Source of the DNA: Chaetoceros tenuissimus
Lineage: Eukaryota > Bacillariophyta > Thalassiosirophyceae > Chaetocerotales > Chaetocerotaceae
NCBI GenBank assembly: GCA_021927905.1
Contig: BLLK01000022.1
Coordinates: 2,294,001-2,358,000, forward strand
Length of the DNA: 64,000 nucleotides
Direction of reading: 5' to 3'
Part shown: positions 9,966 through 20,890 of the stretch, piece by piece
Position numbering within the stretch: position 1 is the first letter of the stretch
Layout of the letters: every line of letters begins with the position of its first letter
Position numbers and translations under genes: made by a program
The notes under the pieces: generated by a model
The model's database searches: none
Seen by the model: the letters and a program-made list of their open reading frames with translations, nothing else
Told to the model about the DNA's origin: nothing

Positions 9966-10988
9966 TTATGCAAACTCAGCACATGTCTTTCTACAAGTAC
10001 TCTTCATCCAAGATTTCTTGCAACGTCTCTTTTTCTTGTTGAAATTAAGAGCTGCAACTTCCGAACAAGTGTATCTCTCAAAAGGAACAGGGAAAGTTTT
10101 TCCTTCAGGTGCATCAGTCGTGGCACATTCTTCACCTGATGGACAAATTAAGCCACAAGTTTCAGGACAATGCTTTTTCGCAACCTTCCATGTACATCTC
10201 TTGTTGATATTTCCTCCCACATACTTGCATGCATTGCTTGGAAGTGCAAAGAATGAACCTGTAGTATCCTCTGCCTTCTTGTCTCCACAAGTCTTTGGAC
10301 AGTATGCAACGTAGTTCTTCTTTTTGCATCTCTTCTCTGTGTTCTTCGCAACCCATTGGCATGTTCGCTCTCTCACATCAGGCGAATAAAAGACTGCGTC
10401 GGAGTCTTCATTCATAAATTGTGATGCAGAACAAGCAACAGGACAGTGTTTTTTGACTTTATCCATTTCACATCGGACCGATGGTTTCTTTCTAACAAAG
10501 TCACAGCCCACAAGTCTGTACAAATCTCCATTGTAGGTGAGAGTACTAGTGTTCTCTTGCATATTCTGGAATTTAGTTTCCGCATCGCCAGTGAGCACAG
10601 GTGCCTTGGTAGGAGCAAAAGTACCAACAACAGGAGGCCTTGTTGGATTCTTGGAAGGGGAAGACGTCGGTCTTTTCGATGGTGAGGCTGTCGGTTTCGC
10701 TGACGGACGAGCACTTGGTTTACTTGAAGGGCTTGCGGTTGGCCCGTTAGGGTTGGATAGAGAAAAGGAATGTGAGGAATCTTCTTGTAAGTATCTCAAG
10801 AACAGCTCTTCCTCTTCAGTGAGTTGCAATGCAGAAACCGGAGAAACATTCATGTTGTCGTCAGCAGAATTAATGAATGATTCAGGAAGGGACCCTTCAC
10901 GCTTTCTCGCTAGCGAGTCCACTGCTGCATTAGCATCAAGGAGGAGAGATGCAAGGGCCGTCGAAGCAAGAGTTACCTGTAGTTTCAT
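9966..10988 (-). CDS. Secreted Cys-rich protein with PSxxP repeats and four Cys modules
   Basis: 340 aa from the ATG at 10988, chosen because MKLQVTLASTALASLLLDANA is a classical signal peptide; an upstream in-frame Met would add 47 residues and bury it. After a Ser/Pro/Lys repeat region (about residues 80-125, PSxxPT-type units common in diatom secreted proteins) come four cysteine modules. The first three are C-x(10)-C-x(8)-C-x(3)-C and the last is C-x(14)-C-x(8)-C-x(3)-C, most with [WFY]-V after the first Cys and R before the second. The same spacing ends the M11 peptidase at 152. ShK-like or extracellular matrix binding is possible but unproven. Probably exported and disulfide-bonded. No catalytic domain is seen. 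Confidence 0.75.
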   Translation of the reverse strand: MKLQVTLASTALASLLLDANAAVDSLARKREGSLPESFINSADDNMNVSPVSALQLTEEEELFLRYLQEDSSHSFSLSNPNGPTASPSSKPSARPSAKPTASPSKRPTSSPSKNPTRPPVVGTFAPTKAPVLTGDAETKFQNMQENTSTLTYNGDLYRLVGCDFVRKKPSVRCEMDKVKKHCPVACSASQFMNEDSDAVFYSPDVRERTCQWVAKNTEKRCKKKNYVAYCPKTCGDKKAEDTTGSFFALPSNACKYVGGNINKRCTWKVAKKHCPETCGLICPSGEECATTDAPEGKTFPVPFERYTCSEVAALNFNKKKRRCKKSWMKSTCRKTCAEFA

Positions 10989-11619
10989 TGCGACTTGGAT
11001 CAGAGGAAGTTTTATGGATGAATAGATGTCGAGTAGGTAGTCCAGTGTAGATGTGTAGGGAAGGAACGAAAGTCGAGGCGTCGTCGAGTCATACAAAATG
11101 AAAAAGAGCAAAAAGACCTTTGACGCCAAATTTTATCGCGCGCGAAGAGTGTAATATGTCATAAAACACTATGTTTGTCTCTTTTCAACTAGAAAATCAT
11201 CCGAAAATGGAAGTGGCGGGACAGAGAGCATGAAAATTCATCCAACGCATTTAGCTTGCCACAGCTTTGAGGTGAATTTTTGCACTAGTGGCAGTATTCT
11301 ATTGGATGTTATGCTTGTAGCTTTAAAAAATGATAAAATGAAAAGCTCTCAAACACTTCAAGTTACAAAAGAATGAAATCTCATAGAGTATTGGTGTAAA
11401 CTTTGTTATTGTGTTTGTTGTCTTTGTAACAGATACAGTAAAGGAAGAGAATTAGTGGATGGAAAGACTTCTCTAGCTAGCCAAATAGATACCGTACATT
11501 ATATTATTTATGACGAGAGAGGAGACGTGAACTTTTGTTCACTGATCTATCATCTAACATCTGCAACCTATACAACATGTTTGTTTACTTCGATTAAATA
11601 GAATCTCAAGATCGCAGAT
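10989..11619. other. Intergenic between divergent genes
   Basis: Shared upstream region of the Cys-rich gene (minus) and the fibrillin-like gene (plus). AT-rich, no RNA gene or repeat recognised. Confidence 0.5.
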
Positions 11620-12639
11620 ATGAGGAATGGAAAATCTATTAAAGCAGCTTTATTGCTGCTTTTGCAAGCAAAAATCTGCTGTGCTTTCACTACACCTGGA
11701 AATGGATGTGTAAGAAGTACAAGTGTGATGGAAACATCACCCATCACCATTACGAGTATCTTTCAAAGTTCAATAGAAGATGATATTCCAGCAGATGACA
11801 ATACAAGTATTGACGACTCTGCAGAGTTGTTTCAGCAAAGACAACTATTAAAATTGTCACTTCTCATGAAAGCACAAGATACCAAACGAGGATTCCAAGC
11901 ATCTAAGGAGCAAAGAGAAGAGATTTCAGCACTCATCAATGATTTGTCGCAACTGAATCCAACTAGCGAACCTGCGTCATCTTATTACAAAAGCAAAACT
12001 GTGAGTAAAGATTCACCAACTATTGCTGGGAAATGGACTTTGAAATATACAGATGCACCTGATATTACTTCACTAGATCCAGTTCTGAGCAGTAGTAATT
12101 CTGCATTGGGTATGTTGCCTTCTCCGCCACCATTGTCCAAATTGGCAAGGATTGGTCAAGATTGTGATTCTATAGCTGGAACTGTAACTAATGTCATTGA
12201 ATGGAGACAACCAGAATGACTTTCTTCCAAAGATGAGAAGGGAAGTAAAGATGAAATCACTGAGGACGGTCCTAGAATTTTACAAAAGGTAGTTTGCGAA
12301 GCGTCTGCTGATCCATCTAAACCAACAGAGATTGATTTGACATTAGTAGGATTTGAATTAATTGGTGATACTGGAACGAAAAAAGAAGAGCAAAGTAACG
12401 ACGGTGAAAAAAGTAATCCATTGAATCCATTTGGTCTACCACTTCCAATCCCTGACTTGAACCAATTACAAGATGGACCGGCGGCTGTATTGGAAGCAAA
12501 TCCAATCAAATTGAGAGGACCGTTAAAATCTCCCTTTGGCAAGTCTAATATCTTATATTTAGATGAAGATATGAGGATTCTCAAGACAAACCAAGGGTAT
12601 GTTGCTGTCAATATGAGAGATGTAGATCCATGGTTTTAG
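11620..12639 (+). CDS. Plastid lipid-associated protein (PAP/fibrillin) gene interrupted by an in-frame TGA
   Basis: One frame runs from ATG 11620 to TAG 12637-12639 (339 codons) except for a single TGA at 12217-12219. Upstream: hydrophobic N-terminus (ALLLLLQAKICCAFTTPG, a signal plus plastid-type CAF motif), then GKWTLKYTDAPDIT, the start of a PAP/fibrillin fold, and VTNVIEWRQP. Downstream the frame continues with the conserved end of the same fold (LVGFELIG, then LYLDEDMRILKTNQGYVAVN). Fibrillins are plastoglobule/thylakoid lipid-binding proteins. The conserved blocks on both sides make this one gene. The TGA could be a sequence error, a true nonsense allele, read-through (UGA is followed by C, a leaky context) or recoding. 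A 49-nt intron around it would shift the frame and remove conserved VTNVIEW. Confidence 0.7.
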
Positions 12640-12721
12640 GCTGTAATTTAATCGAAACTAGGCATTTTGAATTATGAATTATATGTACTAGTTACTAGAT
12701 ATGAATCTATAAATGATAGTT

Positions 12722-14812
12722 CTAAAGCTGGTTGATGACTCTCATGACTTTGTCTGCGTTTTCTTTGCAATCAGCTGGAAATCTTTGTGAAGCATTCGCC
12801 ATTAACTCCGATGCACTGATAGCCATGATGCTTTCAGCTGTTTCTTCACATAGGAAATTAGCAAAGGCTTCACATGCATTCTTCTGCAAATTGCGATCTT
12901 CCCAATACATGACCATTGCAATTGAAATAGAGTCAAGGCACTCATTTTGCACTATGAATTTTGCAATCTTCTTATCATTCTTTGCTAGCGATGACAAAAT
13001 AGCCATGCAGGAAGACAATATTGTTGGAAACTCCATGTAACTCTTCATCGTTTGGATGATAACTTTGATAACACCTATTTCTACCATGATGCCTTTATTG
13101 CCTGAATATTTGGACAAATGCTCGAGTGCCTCACATGAATTCTTCATCACATCTTCATTTTGAGCATGAACTAAAATTGCTCGGGTAACGACCTCAATTC
13201 CACCACTTTCACCAATTTGAGCTGCCACATCTGAGCAAATAGAAAGCTCACCTAGAGTCAGTGAAGCTGATGATTGAATTGATTCTGCATCTCGATGGAG
13301 CTGCATAACTGAAACGATGGAGTCAATAGCTCCAGAATTAGCAATGAGAAGCTTGTGATGAGATTCGCTTGAACCAAGAAAGCGTAGAATTTGTAGACAT
13401 AACGCTATGATATGGGTATCGTTCGAAAACATAACCATTATGATCGATATTTGAGATGCAGCATTTGCTTCTAGGATAGCATGTCGTAGCGAATCGTCGT
13501 AGTTCATGAGGTTCGATATTGCTTTGAGGAAAACTTTTTGTATTTTGATTGATTCGCCAAATTCGGATGCAATACTGATAATTTTTTCTGCACCGCCATT
13601 CTTGGTAAATGATCGAGCATTGTGTTTCTGTTCACAGTATTTCCCAAGGCATTCAACAATCAATGTATTAATCTTTTCAGACTTGTTAAATTTCGTCGCA
13701 ACATGAAGTAGAATTTCTATCCCAGAATTTTCAGCGAACACTTCCTGTGCTCGTTTATTTCTTTTGTATGCTGATAAGGCATTGCATATGTTCGTGCAAT
13801 CTTCTTCGCTTAGATTACTTTCAGAATGCAACGCTGACAAAAAGAGAGTAATACCTCCATCGTTTACAATGGACTCCTTGCATTCATCTGTTAGCTTGGA
13901 GTTGCAGATATACAATGCTAGCATATTTGCTGCTTTTCTTTGAATATCTGGTACCTTGTCATGTGATGATGCAAGAGACAACAACTTCGATGGATCATTG
14001 GAATGCTTTTCTAATTCCATCAGAACATCCTTTTTATTAGAATTGTTTTTCACCTGTTTGGTGCCAATATTTTGCTCAGAGACAAGTTCAAAAATAGATT
14101 GCCGACTTGTAGATTTGGACTTATTTTCAGATCTAGGCAGTCCATCATTTTGAAGCCTTCCACGTTTAGGTGTCTTCTTGACTCTAGATCTATCAATTGG
14201 CAACTTGTCACTCTCCTCATTCTCTGCTTGTCCCACTGATTCTTTCGATTTTGATTTTGACATGTTACTCTTCGAAGTGGAGGAAGATGAGTTTGTAGTT
14301 TGTATAGAAGTTGTATCAATGGAATGCATTCCAGAAGCAGAAGAAACACTTGTCTCATCTCGAGAAGGAAGACTCGCAATCTGATCATGGTATGAATGAT
14401 GTAAAACATTTCCATCACTCTTGGATCTATCATTAGTATTCAATGTGCTTTGAGTTGGCATTCTCATTTCATAGCAGGAAAGACTATGTGTCGAAGTAGA
14501 AATAGTTGGTCTCTTTGAATTAGGCAGAATGGAGCTATGCGCTCTTCTCAAATCTTTTTCACTGGCAATCTCAACTTCTGCAGTAAGCACCAAGCCTTCT
14601 TGAATCAGCTCATCTCCTTCTAAAGGTTTACACGAGAGACATCTACCATTCAGAACTTTTCCGTCTAACGAAATAGGGATGGACTTGAAAAGTGTTTTCT
14701 TGAAGAGTTTTATGCCACAAGTTACACATTCACCGCGCCTCAGTCTCCTTTCTCTCATCTGTGTGTTTGATAGGACTGCACCAGTTTTGCTTAGCTCTCC
14801 GAAATCATTCAT
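12722..14812 (-). CDS. Armadillo-repeat protein with N-terminal CxxC zinc-ribbon-like motif
   Basis: 696 aa, single exon. Residues 28-60 contain ECVTCGIKLFKKT...GRCLSC, two CxxC pairs that could bind one zinc. This block is frequent in diatom proteins, in my recollection. A long Ser/Thr/Lys-rich disordered region follows (to about residue 265). From there to about 690 come repeated ARM-like helical units (for example AVDSIVSVMQ-like, GGIEVVTRAILVH, NACEAFANFL). Armadillo arrays mediate protein-protein contacts, so a scaffold role is likely, but the partner is unknown. It is convergent with the fibrillin gene (82 bp apart) and divergent from CWC22. Confidence 0.8.
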   Translation of the reverse strand: MNDFGELSKTGAVLSNTQMRERRLRRGECVTCGIKLFKKTLFKSIPISLDGKVLNGRCLSCKPLEGDELIQEGLVLTAEVEIASEKDLRRAHSSILPNSKRPTISTSTHSLSCYEMRMPTQSTLNTNDRSKSDGNVLHHSYHDQIASLPSRDETSVSSASGMHSIDTTSIQTTNSSSSTSKSNMSKSKSKESVGQAENEESDKLPIDRSRVKKTPKRGRLQNDGLPRSENKSKSTSRQSIFELVSEQNIGTKQVKNNSNKKDVLMELEKHSNDPSKLLSLASSHDKVPDIQRKAANMLALYICNSKLTDECKESIVNDGGITLFLSALHSESNLSEEDCTNICNALSAYKRNKRAQEVFAENSGIEILLHVATKFNKSEKINTLIVECLGKYCEQKHNARSFTKNGGAEKIISIASEFGESIKIQKVFLKAISNLMNYDDSLRHAILEANAASQISIIMVMFSNDTHIIALCLQILRFLGSSESHHKLLIANSGAIDSIVSVMQLHRDAESIQSSASLTLGELSICSDVAAQIGESGGIEVVTRAILVHAQNEDVMKNSCEALEHLSKYSGNKGIMVEIGVIKVIIQTMKSYMEFPTILSSCMAILSSLAKNDKKIAKFIVQNECLDSISIAMVMYWEDRNLQKNACEAFANFLCEETAESIMAISASELMANASQRFPADCKENADKVMRVINQL

Positions 14813-15357
14813 TTTGCTTTTGCTGAGATTCTCGTGTCTGGTTTGTCTCGAACAAGTACACTCTCGACGTGTATTGAAAGATATCTCTGTATCAGGTATT
14901 AAAATTGAGCTATTTTATATTGACCCTCAATCAAAGCTCTTGAGTTGCAAATAGTAGTTAGATCAATTGTATAGCTTCGATTTTGATCGTCGTTCGCTAA
15001 ATTTCACGTGTTTCATATCTCATATTTTAGGCGAACCACGAGTAAATATCGGAGAAATTACCCTAACCAGTCATTTTTAACTTCAACATGGAATGACTAT
15101 ATCCTCTCTCCTCTTCTCTCTCTTTCCTCTTTTGTTTCTTTCTCTTCTTTCTTCCTTTAATAGCTCTGTGCCTAGCTACTAATTTCTATTCCTTTCGCTC
15201 CTTCTCCCGCCTTCTCAACCCTCTATTTCCTTTTCACACAAGTAGCAAACTACAGTACCAGGTACACAACTTGTGTTTCATTAGGTTCTACTTTCTGGCT
15301 TAGTAAATACTTCCATTGAAACATTTAAACCATAACAGGGGCATTGAGAACTGCAAA
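14813..15357. other. Divergent promoter region with polypyrimidine tract
   Basis: Lies between the armadillo gene (minus) and CWC22 (plus). On the CWC22 coding strand a long CT-rich tract spans roughly 15094-15232. No RNA gene recognised. Probably the 5' UTR/promoter of CWC22. Confidence 0.55.
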
Positions 15358-18003
15358 ATGGAGAATCCAGAAGAGCACGAGGTTTTGGTGGACTATGAGG
15401 CTGACGAAGATGACGAAGAATATCAAGTAGCCAACAATATCCAAAAAGATACAAACGCTTCCTCCAATGTATCGAAGCCTGTCGACGAAACGAACAAACC
15501 AGCAAAGACCAACGATGAAAACATTAATATCGGGTCTTCATTTACACCAATGTCATTGGGAAATCCTAATGGATCATCTTCTTCGCATCCCATGGACAAA
15601 CCACTGAGTTCATCTAGACACGACGACCGTCGATCCAATGGAAGGGAACGAAATGTTAAATCGGGCACGGGATCATTTGGAGTATACATTCCGCCATTTA
15701 GACGTAAACAACTTGAAAAAGAAGAGAGTGAGAAAAAGGAAGAAGGGGAAGAACCGTCAACTACCCCATCGATACACATTCAACGGCAAAAATGGGAAGA
15801 CTTGAAAAAAGCTATTAATGGAACCATCAATCGACTTAATACTCAGACGATTAAAGAATTGATTCATTCATTGTTTAAAAGTGCTAATCTTGTTCGTGGG
15901 AAGGGGTTATTGGCTAAAGCGGTCTTGAGAGCGGCGACGACGAGTCCAACTTATGCACCGGTGTATGCTGCTTTGATTGCTGTGATTAATACCAAGTTGC
16001 CGGAAGTAGGAGAGCTTATATTGGCACGGTCGATTCTTTGTTTTAGAAGAAGTTATGCTAGACAAGATAGGGGAATGACTATGGCTATTACCAATTTTAT
16101 TGCATGTCTTTTCAATCAGGGGTTGTGCCATGAAATTCTTTGTTTGCAATTGTTGACTGTGCTTCTAGAGGGGGATCCTACAGATGATAGTGTGGAAGTT
16201 GCGGTACAATTCACCAAGGTGGCAGGTATGGCTTTGGTCGAGAATAGTCCTGCAGGTGTACATGCTGTTATGGAAAGATTTCGAAGTCTATTGCACGATG
16301 GGCGTATTGGGAGAAGAGTCCAATACAAGATTGAAGAGTTAATGAAGATTCGCAAGAGCAAATTTAAGCAATTTCCAGCTTTACAAGAGGAGCTTGATCT
16401 TGTGGAAAGGGAAGAACAAATCACGTTCGAAATGGGGTTAGACGACGAAGATTTACAGAAAGAGGACCATCTAGATGTCTTTAAGTTTGATGAAGATTGG
16501 GTCCAGAATGAAAATGACTGGATTGAAATCAGACGCGAGGTACTCGGAGAGGATAGTGATGACGAAGACGGGAGTGATGATGATGAGACCGATGATAGTA
16601 GTGATGAAGACGAGGATGATAGTGATGATGATGAAGATGGAGTCCTTGTGGAAGCTGTCCCAGAACCTGAGTTGAAGAAAAAACAAATTACTGAAATTCA
16701 TGACATGTCAGAGAAGGATCTGATTCACCTTCGTCGTACAATCTATCTCACGATCATGTCCTCAGCTACATTTGAAGAGTGCAGTCACAAACTGTCCAAA
16801 ATGGATATTCCTCTTGGAAAAGAAATTGAATTGATCAATATGATTATTGAATGTTGTAGTCAAGAGCGTACATTTTTGAGGTACTATGGTCTTATAGCGG
16901 CGAGATTTTGCCTCATGCACAAGAGATGGAGTGATGCATTCCATGAATCTTTTATTGCACAATACAATACTATTCATAGACTGGAAACAAACAAGCTGCG
17001 TAATGTTGCAAAACTTTTTGCTCATCTCTTGCATACTGACTCGCTTTCATGGTCGTGCATGTCCGTTATTCATTTGAACGAAGATGAAACCACAAGCTCA
17101 TCTCGTATTTTCTTGAAGATTCTTGTCCAAGAAATGGCAGAAGCTATGGGTATTGGAACTTTGGTGAAGCGACTTGAACCTGATGACCCTGAAACTGCAG
17201 AGTGGTTCAAAGAATTGTTTCCAAGAGACAATCCAAGGAAAACTAGATATGCAATCAACTTTTTCACGAGTATTGGACTTGGTCCTCTCACTGATGGTTT
17301 GAGAGAATATTTGAAAAATGCTCCAAAGCTAATCATGCAACAGGCTGAAGCTGCTTCAAAGAAAGATGGAAATGATTCGGACGAATCTTCTGTACTCAGC
17401 TCGAGCTCATCCAGTTCAAGTAGCCTATCAAGCTCATCATCAGGAAGTTATTCTTCAAGTTCGAGTGGAAGTTACTCGAGTTATTCATCTTACTCATCTT
17501 CATCGGGATCATACTCTAGGAGAAGAGGAAGAGGACGCAAAAGAGGAGGAAGAAAGAGAAGATCTCGTTCGTATTCGTCAAGTTCTTCTTCTTCTTCGAG
17601 TTATTCTAGAAGTGTCAATTCTAGAGAAAAGACAAAGAAAAACAAGAATCGACGATCGAAAAAATCCTTGTCACGATCTGTAGAGAGGGACAGAAGTAAC
17701 AACTCGAAAAAAGCAAGAAGTGATGACTCACCTATTGGATCTGAAGTCGAAGTCAGAAAAGGTGAAAGATCTGTGTCAAGGTCGAGATCCAGGTCAAGAT
17801 CACCGTCAGTAGAAAGAAGAAGAAAAAGGGATGACAAAAAAGATGATGCCGATTCAAAGGACAAAATCCGAGAGTCTAGAAAAAGAGAAAGATCTTCCTC
17901 TAGATCCCAAAGCACTAATGATTCTGATCGTCGTTCAAGAGGCCGAAAAAGGAGAGCGAGAAGCTACTCAAGTTCAAGATCTCGTAGTTCAACATCAAAG
18001 TAA
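15358..18003 (+). CDS. CWC22: Pre-mRNA-splicing factor CWC22 homolog with long RS tail
   Basis: 881 aa from the ATG at 15358 (context caaaATGg); an upstream in-frame Met at 15316 would add 14 non-conserved residues. Acidic N-terminus, MIF4G domain about residues 143-345 (WEDLKKAINGTINRLN..., QDRGMTMAITNFIACL), an acidic Asp/Glu/Ser linker (about 399-431), MA3 domain about 456-561 (LRRTIYLTIMSSATFEECSH), then from about 681 a Ser-rich and RS/SR-dipeptide tail. This is the CWC22/nucampholin architecture: a spliceosome component that recruits eIF4A3 during exon-junction-complex assembly. The RS tail resembles animal and plant CWC22 and is absent from the yeast protein. Intronless here. Nuclear. 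Confidence 0.93.
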   Translation: MENPEEHEVLVDYEADEDDEEYQVANNIQKDTNASSNVSKPVDETNKPAKTNDENINIGSSFTPMSLGNPNGSSSSHPMDKPLSSSRHDDRRSNGRERNVKSGTGSFGVYIPPFRRKQLEKEESEKKEEGEEPSTTPSIHIQRQKWEDLKKAINGTINRLNTQTIKELIHSLFKSANLVRGKGLLAKAVLRAATTSPTYAPVYAALIAVINTKLPEVGELILARSILCFRRSYARQDRGMTMAITNFIACLFNQGLCHEILCLQLLTVLLEGDPTDDSVEVAVQFTKVAGMALVENSPAGVHAVMERFRSLLHDGRIGRRVQYKIEELMKIRKSKFKQFPALQEELDLVEREEQITFEMGLDDEDLQKEDHLDVFKFDEDWVQNENDWIEIRREVLGEDSDDEDGSDDDETDDSSDEDEDDSDDDEDGVLVEAVPEPELKKKQITEIHDMSEKDLIHLRRTIYLTIMSSATFEECSHKLSKMDIPLGKEIELINMIIECCSQERTFLRYYGLIAARFCLMHKRWSDAFHESFIAQYNTIHRLETNKLRNVAKLFAHLLHTDSLSWSCMSVIHLNEDETTSSSRIFLKILVQEMAEAMGIGTLVKRLEPDDPETAEWFKELFPRDNPRKTRYAINFFTSIGLGPLTDGLREYLKNAPKLIMQQAEAASKKDGNDSDESSVLSSSSSSSSSLSSSSSGSYSSSSSGSYSSYSSYSSSSGSYSRRRGRGRKRGGRKRRSRSYSSSSSSSSSYSRSVNSREKTKKNKNRRSKKSLSRSVERDRSNNSKKARSDDSPIGSEVEVRKGERSVSRSRSRSRSPSVERRRKRDDKKDDADSKDKIRESRKRERSSSRSQSTNDSDRRSRGRKRRARSYSSSRSRSSTSK

Positions 18004-18172
18004 AAGTAGATCATCTCTTCATAGTGGTCACTACCTTGTATAAGCTTTGTCTTTTGTAGTTTCTCAATGATTCTTATTTAAATTATTCCATTAGATCTAA
18101 CTCGATTCTGTATTTGGATACCATATACTTGGTATAAACCACTAAAATTCTTTTTCTCCTATTATTCACAAT

Positions 18173-20416
18173 TTAATCCACCTTGATTGCTCCAAAAATC
18201 TTGCGTACGAACCACAATGACACAAGGGATCCGACAGATCCGCATACCAAAAAGATTCCGAAGCACATCAAGAACATGTATCCAAAGTACAACAAGTAAG
18301 TAAAGAACATCTTACTTGATTCAAGAGATCCGAACCATACAATACTGTAACCGAAGAAGTAAAATGCAACACTTCCACTGGACAAGACGGAAAACCACCA
18401 CCAACGATGATTCTCGTTGACAAGCTGGTAGTACACCAAAAGTACCGAAACTTCTGCACAACTGAGTAGCAAAATGATGAATACAATGAAAGTGAATCCG
18501 AATACATAGTAGTACTGATTCATCCAAAGACTGGACATGATGAAGAAAAGCTCAACGTATGCTCCAGAGAAAGGAATAAGACCTGCTGCCAAAATTGCAA
18601 GCTTTGGGTTCATAGAGATTGGTGGCTCTGGGATAGCACGAGCAATAGTACTTGTTACAGTTGGGAAGGTGATTGCTTCCTTCTTGTATCCAAAGAATGC
18701 TCCTACAAACACCAATGGGATGGATACACAGCACCACATAACTGCCAAAATAAGGATTTCCAAAAATGGTGCGGATCCAGAGGAGTGGTAAAATGCAAGC
18801 ACGGTATTGAAAAACAAAAATACCGAAAAGCAAGTTCCTGGGAACAAAACAGCGGTACAAACAGTACATAGCTGCCAAGCTCTTCCACGGAATGATTTGT
18901 AGAGACGGCTACTGACATAACCAGCAAGGATTCCACAAAGCATGAACCATACAAGGGTAGCATTCATCATACTTCCACGTCTGGAAGGGTTTACGAACCC
19001 AACAGCTGCAAGAGCAATGGTGGTGAAGGTAGAAACAGTCAACTGAACTCCACTTCCAACCATAACACAGTAAAGCATTGGGAAGGTAGATGGAGGACGG
19101 AAAACATCCGCGTGAACAAGCTTCCATCCACTCTCATCAACATCGTCATCATCCTCTTCATCATCAGCAAGCTGCGCAAGAGCATTGTAGTTTGCGATAT
19201 CCTTCTTAAGGTTCTTGACCAATACTGAGATAATCAAAAGACTCAAGAAGATAACAATAAAGATAGAGTTGGAAATAGAGTACCAGTGTACCTGAGGAGG
19301 AACCAATCCATCTTCATTCAAGTATACGTCCCATCTAGAAGACCATTCTTGTGCACTTTCCTTCCAGATAACGTCATAGGTGTAGATAATCTTCTCACCT
19401 GGTTTGACGATCTGGTTCTCCTGGATGGACTTGACAGAAGCATGTTCATTGGAGTTACAGGATGACAAAGCCTTTTTCATTCCTTCACTGGATTCTCCAT
19501 CCCATTCATACCCTCCAAGGAAGGTGTGTTTGATGGACATTGGTTCCACATAGAATCCTACAACACGGTATCCATTGGTCTCTCCAGCAGGTTTATGATA
19601 ATCCAAGATAATATTAACGTGGTTGAATACGTATGCATCTTGTGCAAGGATGGACTTGCGTCTCTCCTTTCTCTTCATTTTCTTTTTATCTTCGTCGGAT
19701 TTACCTGTGTGTGCAGAAAAGACAAGAGACAAAGTGAGAAACTAGTTTTGAAAATATAAAGTATGTCAAATAAAGAAGAAAGACGAGCTCCCATTCCAAA
19801 GATAGCCATTGGTAGATCTATCCATATTGTACAATGAGTAGCAATTCCAAGCTAGCAAGTTTCTCATTTCAATGACCAAGTTCCTCTAGAAACTGTGAAC
19901 TTTTTGACCCATGTTAAAAAACTCACCTGAAGACTTGTCTACAAAACCAATAGGGAAGCCACCAGCATAGTGCTTCTGTCTCTGTCCATTAGCAGTAGTT
20001 CCAACGGTAGCAGAAGGAAGGTTATCAATGATCCAGTTGTTATGGTATCCACGGATAATATGCAATTTGAGCAACTTGGCCTGAATCGGAGTCAAAGTCT
20101 TTTGACATACTTTCTGGCAAGTAACCTCATTGAGCATGTTGATGGAGTATGGCGAAGTCTGTACTTTATTTCCAGTAATGAATTCTCCAAGGTTTTCCGA
20201 AGCCATTTGAGGTCCGCCCTCCGGTTCACAGAAAGGGAGGCGGTAATATGGCTTTGGGATTTGTGTGTGAATGGAAGTGAGGGCGTTTACTTTGAGTTCG
20301 ACCTCATCTCCTTCTTTGAAAGTTTGAGGCTTGACTCCCGGCATGTAGAATGCACTGGTGCATGACAGGAGACTGAGTGAAATCAGAGCTAGACGAGGTA
20401 GATTGAAGAGCGTCAT
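18173..20416 (-). CDS. Transmembrane 9 superfamily (nonaspanin, EMP70) protein
   Basis: Two exons: 20416-19927 and 19704-18173, intron 19705-19926 (GTGAGT...CAG, 222 bp, phase 1), about 673 aa. The start ATG at 20416 opens a signal peptide (LALISLSLLSCTSAFYMPG). The lumenal EMP70 domain includes YYRLPFCEP near residue 60 and HNNWIIDNLPSA. Nine hydrophobic segments follow in exon 2. The C-terminus KIFGAIKVD carries the KxD/E Golgi-retention signal of TM9SF proteins. TM9 proteins reside in Golgi/endosomes and affect sorting of membrane proteins. A very basic stretch (DKKKMKRKERRKS) begins right after the splice, in the lumenal domain. Convergent with CWC22. Confidence 0.92.
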
Positions 20417-20890
20417 GGTGTTTGTACAGTATATGACAAATTGAAACAAGTGCTAGGGGTTGGATCTTTGCAACTAGATCTTGTAGGCTATTCTGGTTCC
20501 TTTCAAGACAGATTTACAAAAACTGCTAAAGAAAGTTCCTTATTATGATTTCCCTAGTGAGATACTTGTAGATGATAGATAACACCACTAATGTACAATG
20601 GTATTATGCAAAGGATGTGAGATAAATGCATAACACATAAACATACTGCAGGTTCGGCCGTGCTGGAGGTCTTTCTCCCGAAATAGACCGTTTGAAAGAC
20701 TGTATTTTTATAACCTATTCTTTGTTGTTATCAAAAAGTAATCAATCTTTTGACTAATAAGCCTGATTTGACACTTATCAAATTTCAAAAATATACGTCA
20801 TTGTTATATACATTGATATTGATGTTGTCTCATTATTCTCACTGTATTGCATGCAAAAAGTATACCATATACTTTTAACTTTCTTTGACG
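20417..20890. other. Intergenic between divergent TM9 and SET genes
   Basis: AT-rich, no repeats or RNA genes seen; shared upstream region of two divergent genes. Confidence 0.5.

Noticed and set aside
12184-12232. A 49-bp GT-AG intron that would remove the fibrillin TGA
   Set aside because: It would shift the frame and delete the conserved VTNVIEW block.
12640-12721. SECIS element for the TGA-containing fibrillin gene
   Set aside because: ATGA and TGAT tetramers occur but the spacing and stems needed for a SECIS are not convincing by eye; no claim made. The same negative result holds for 36471-36720 after the SAP gene.
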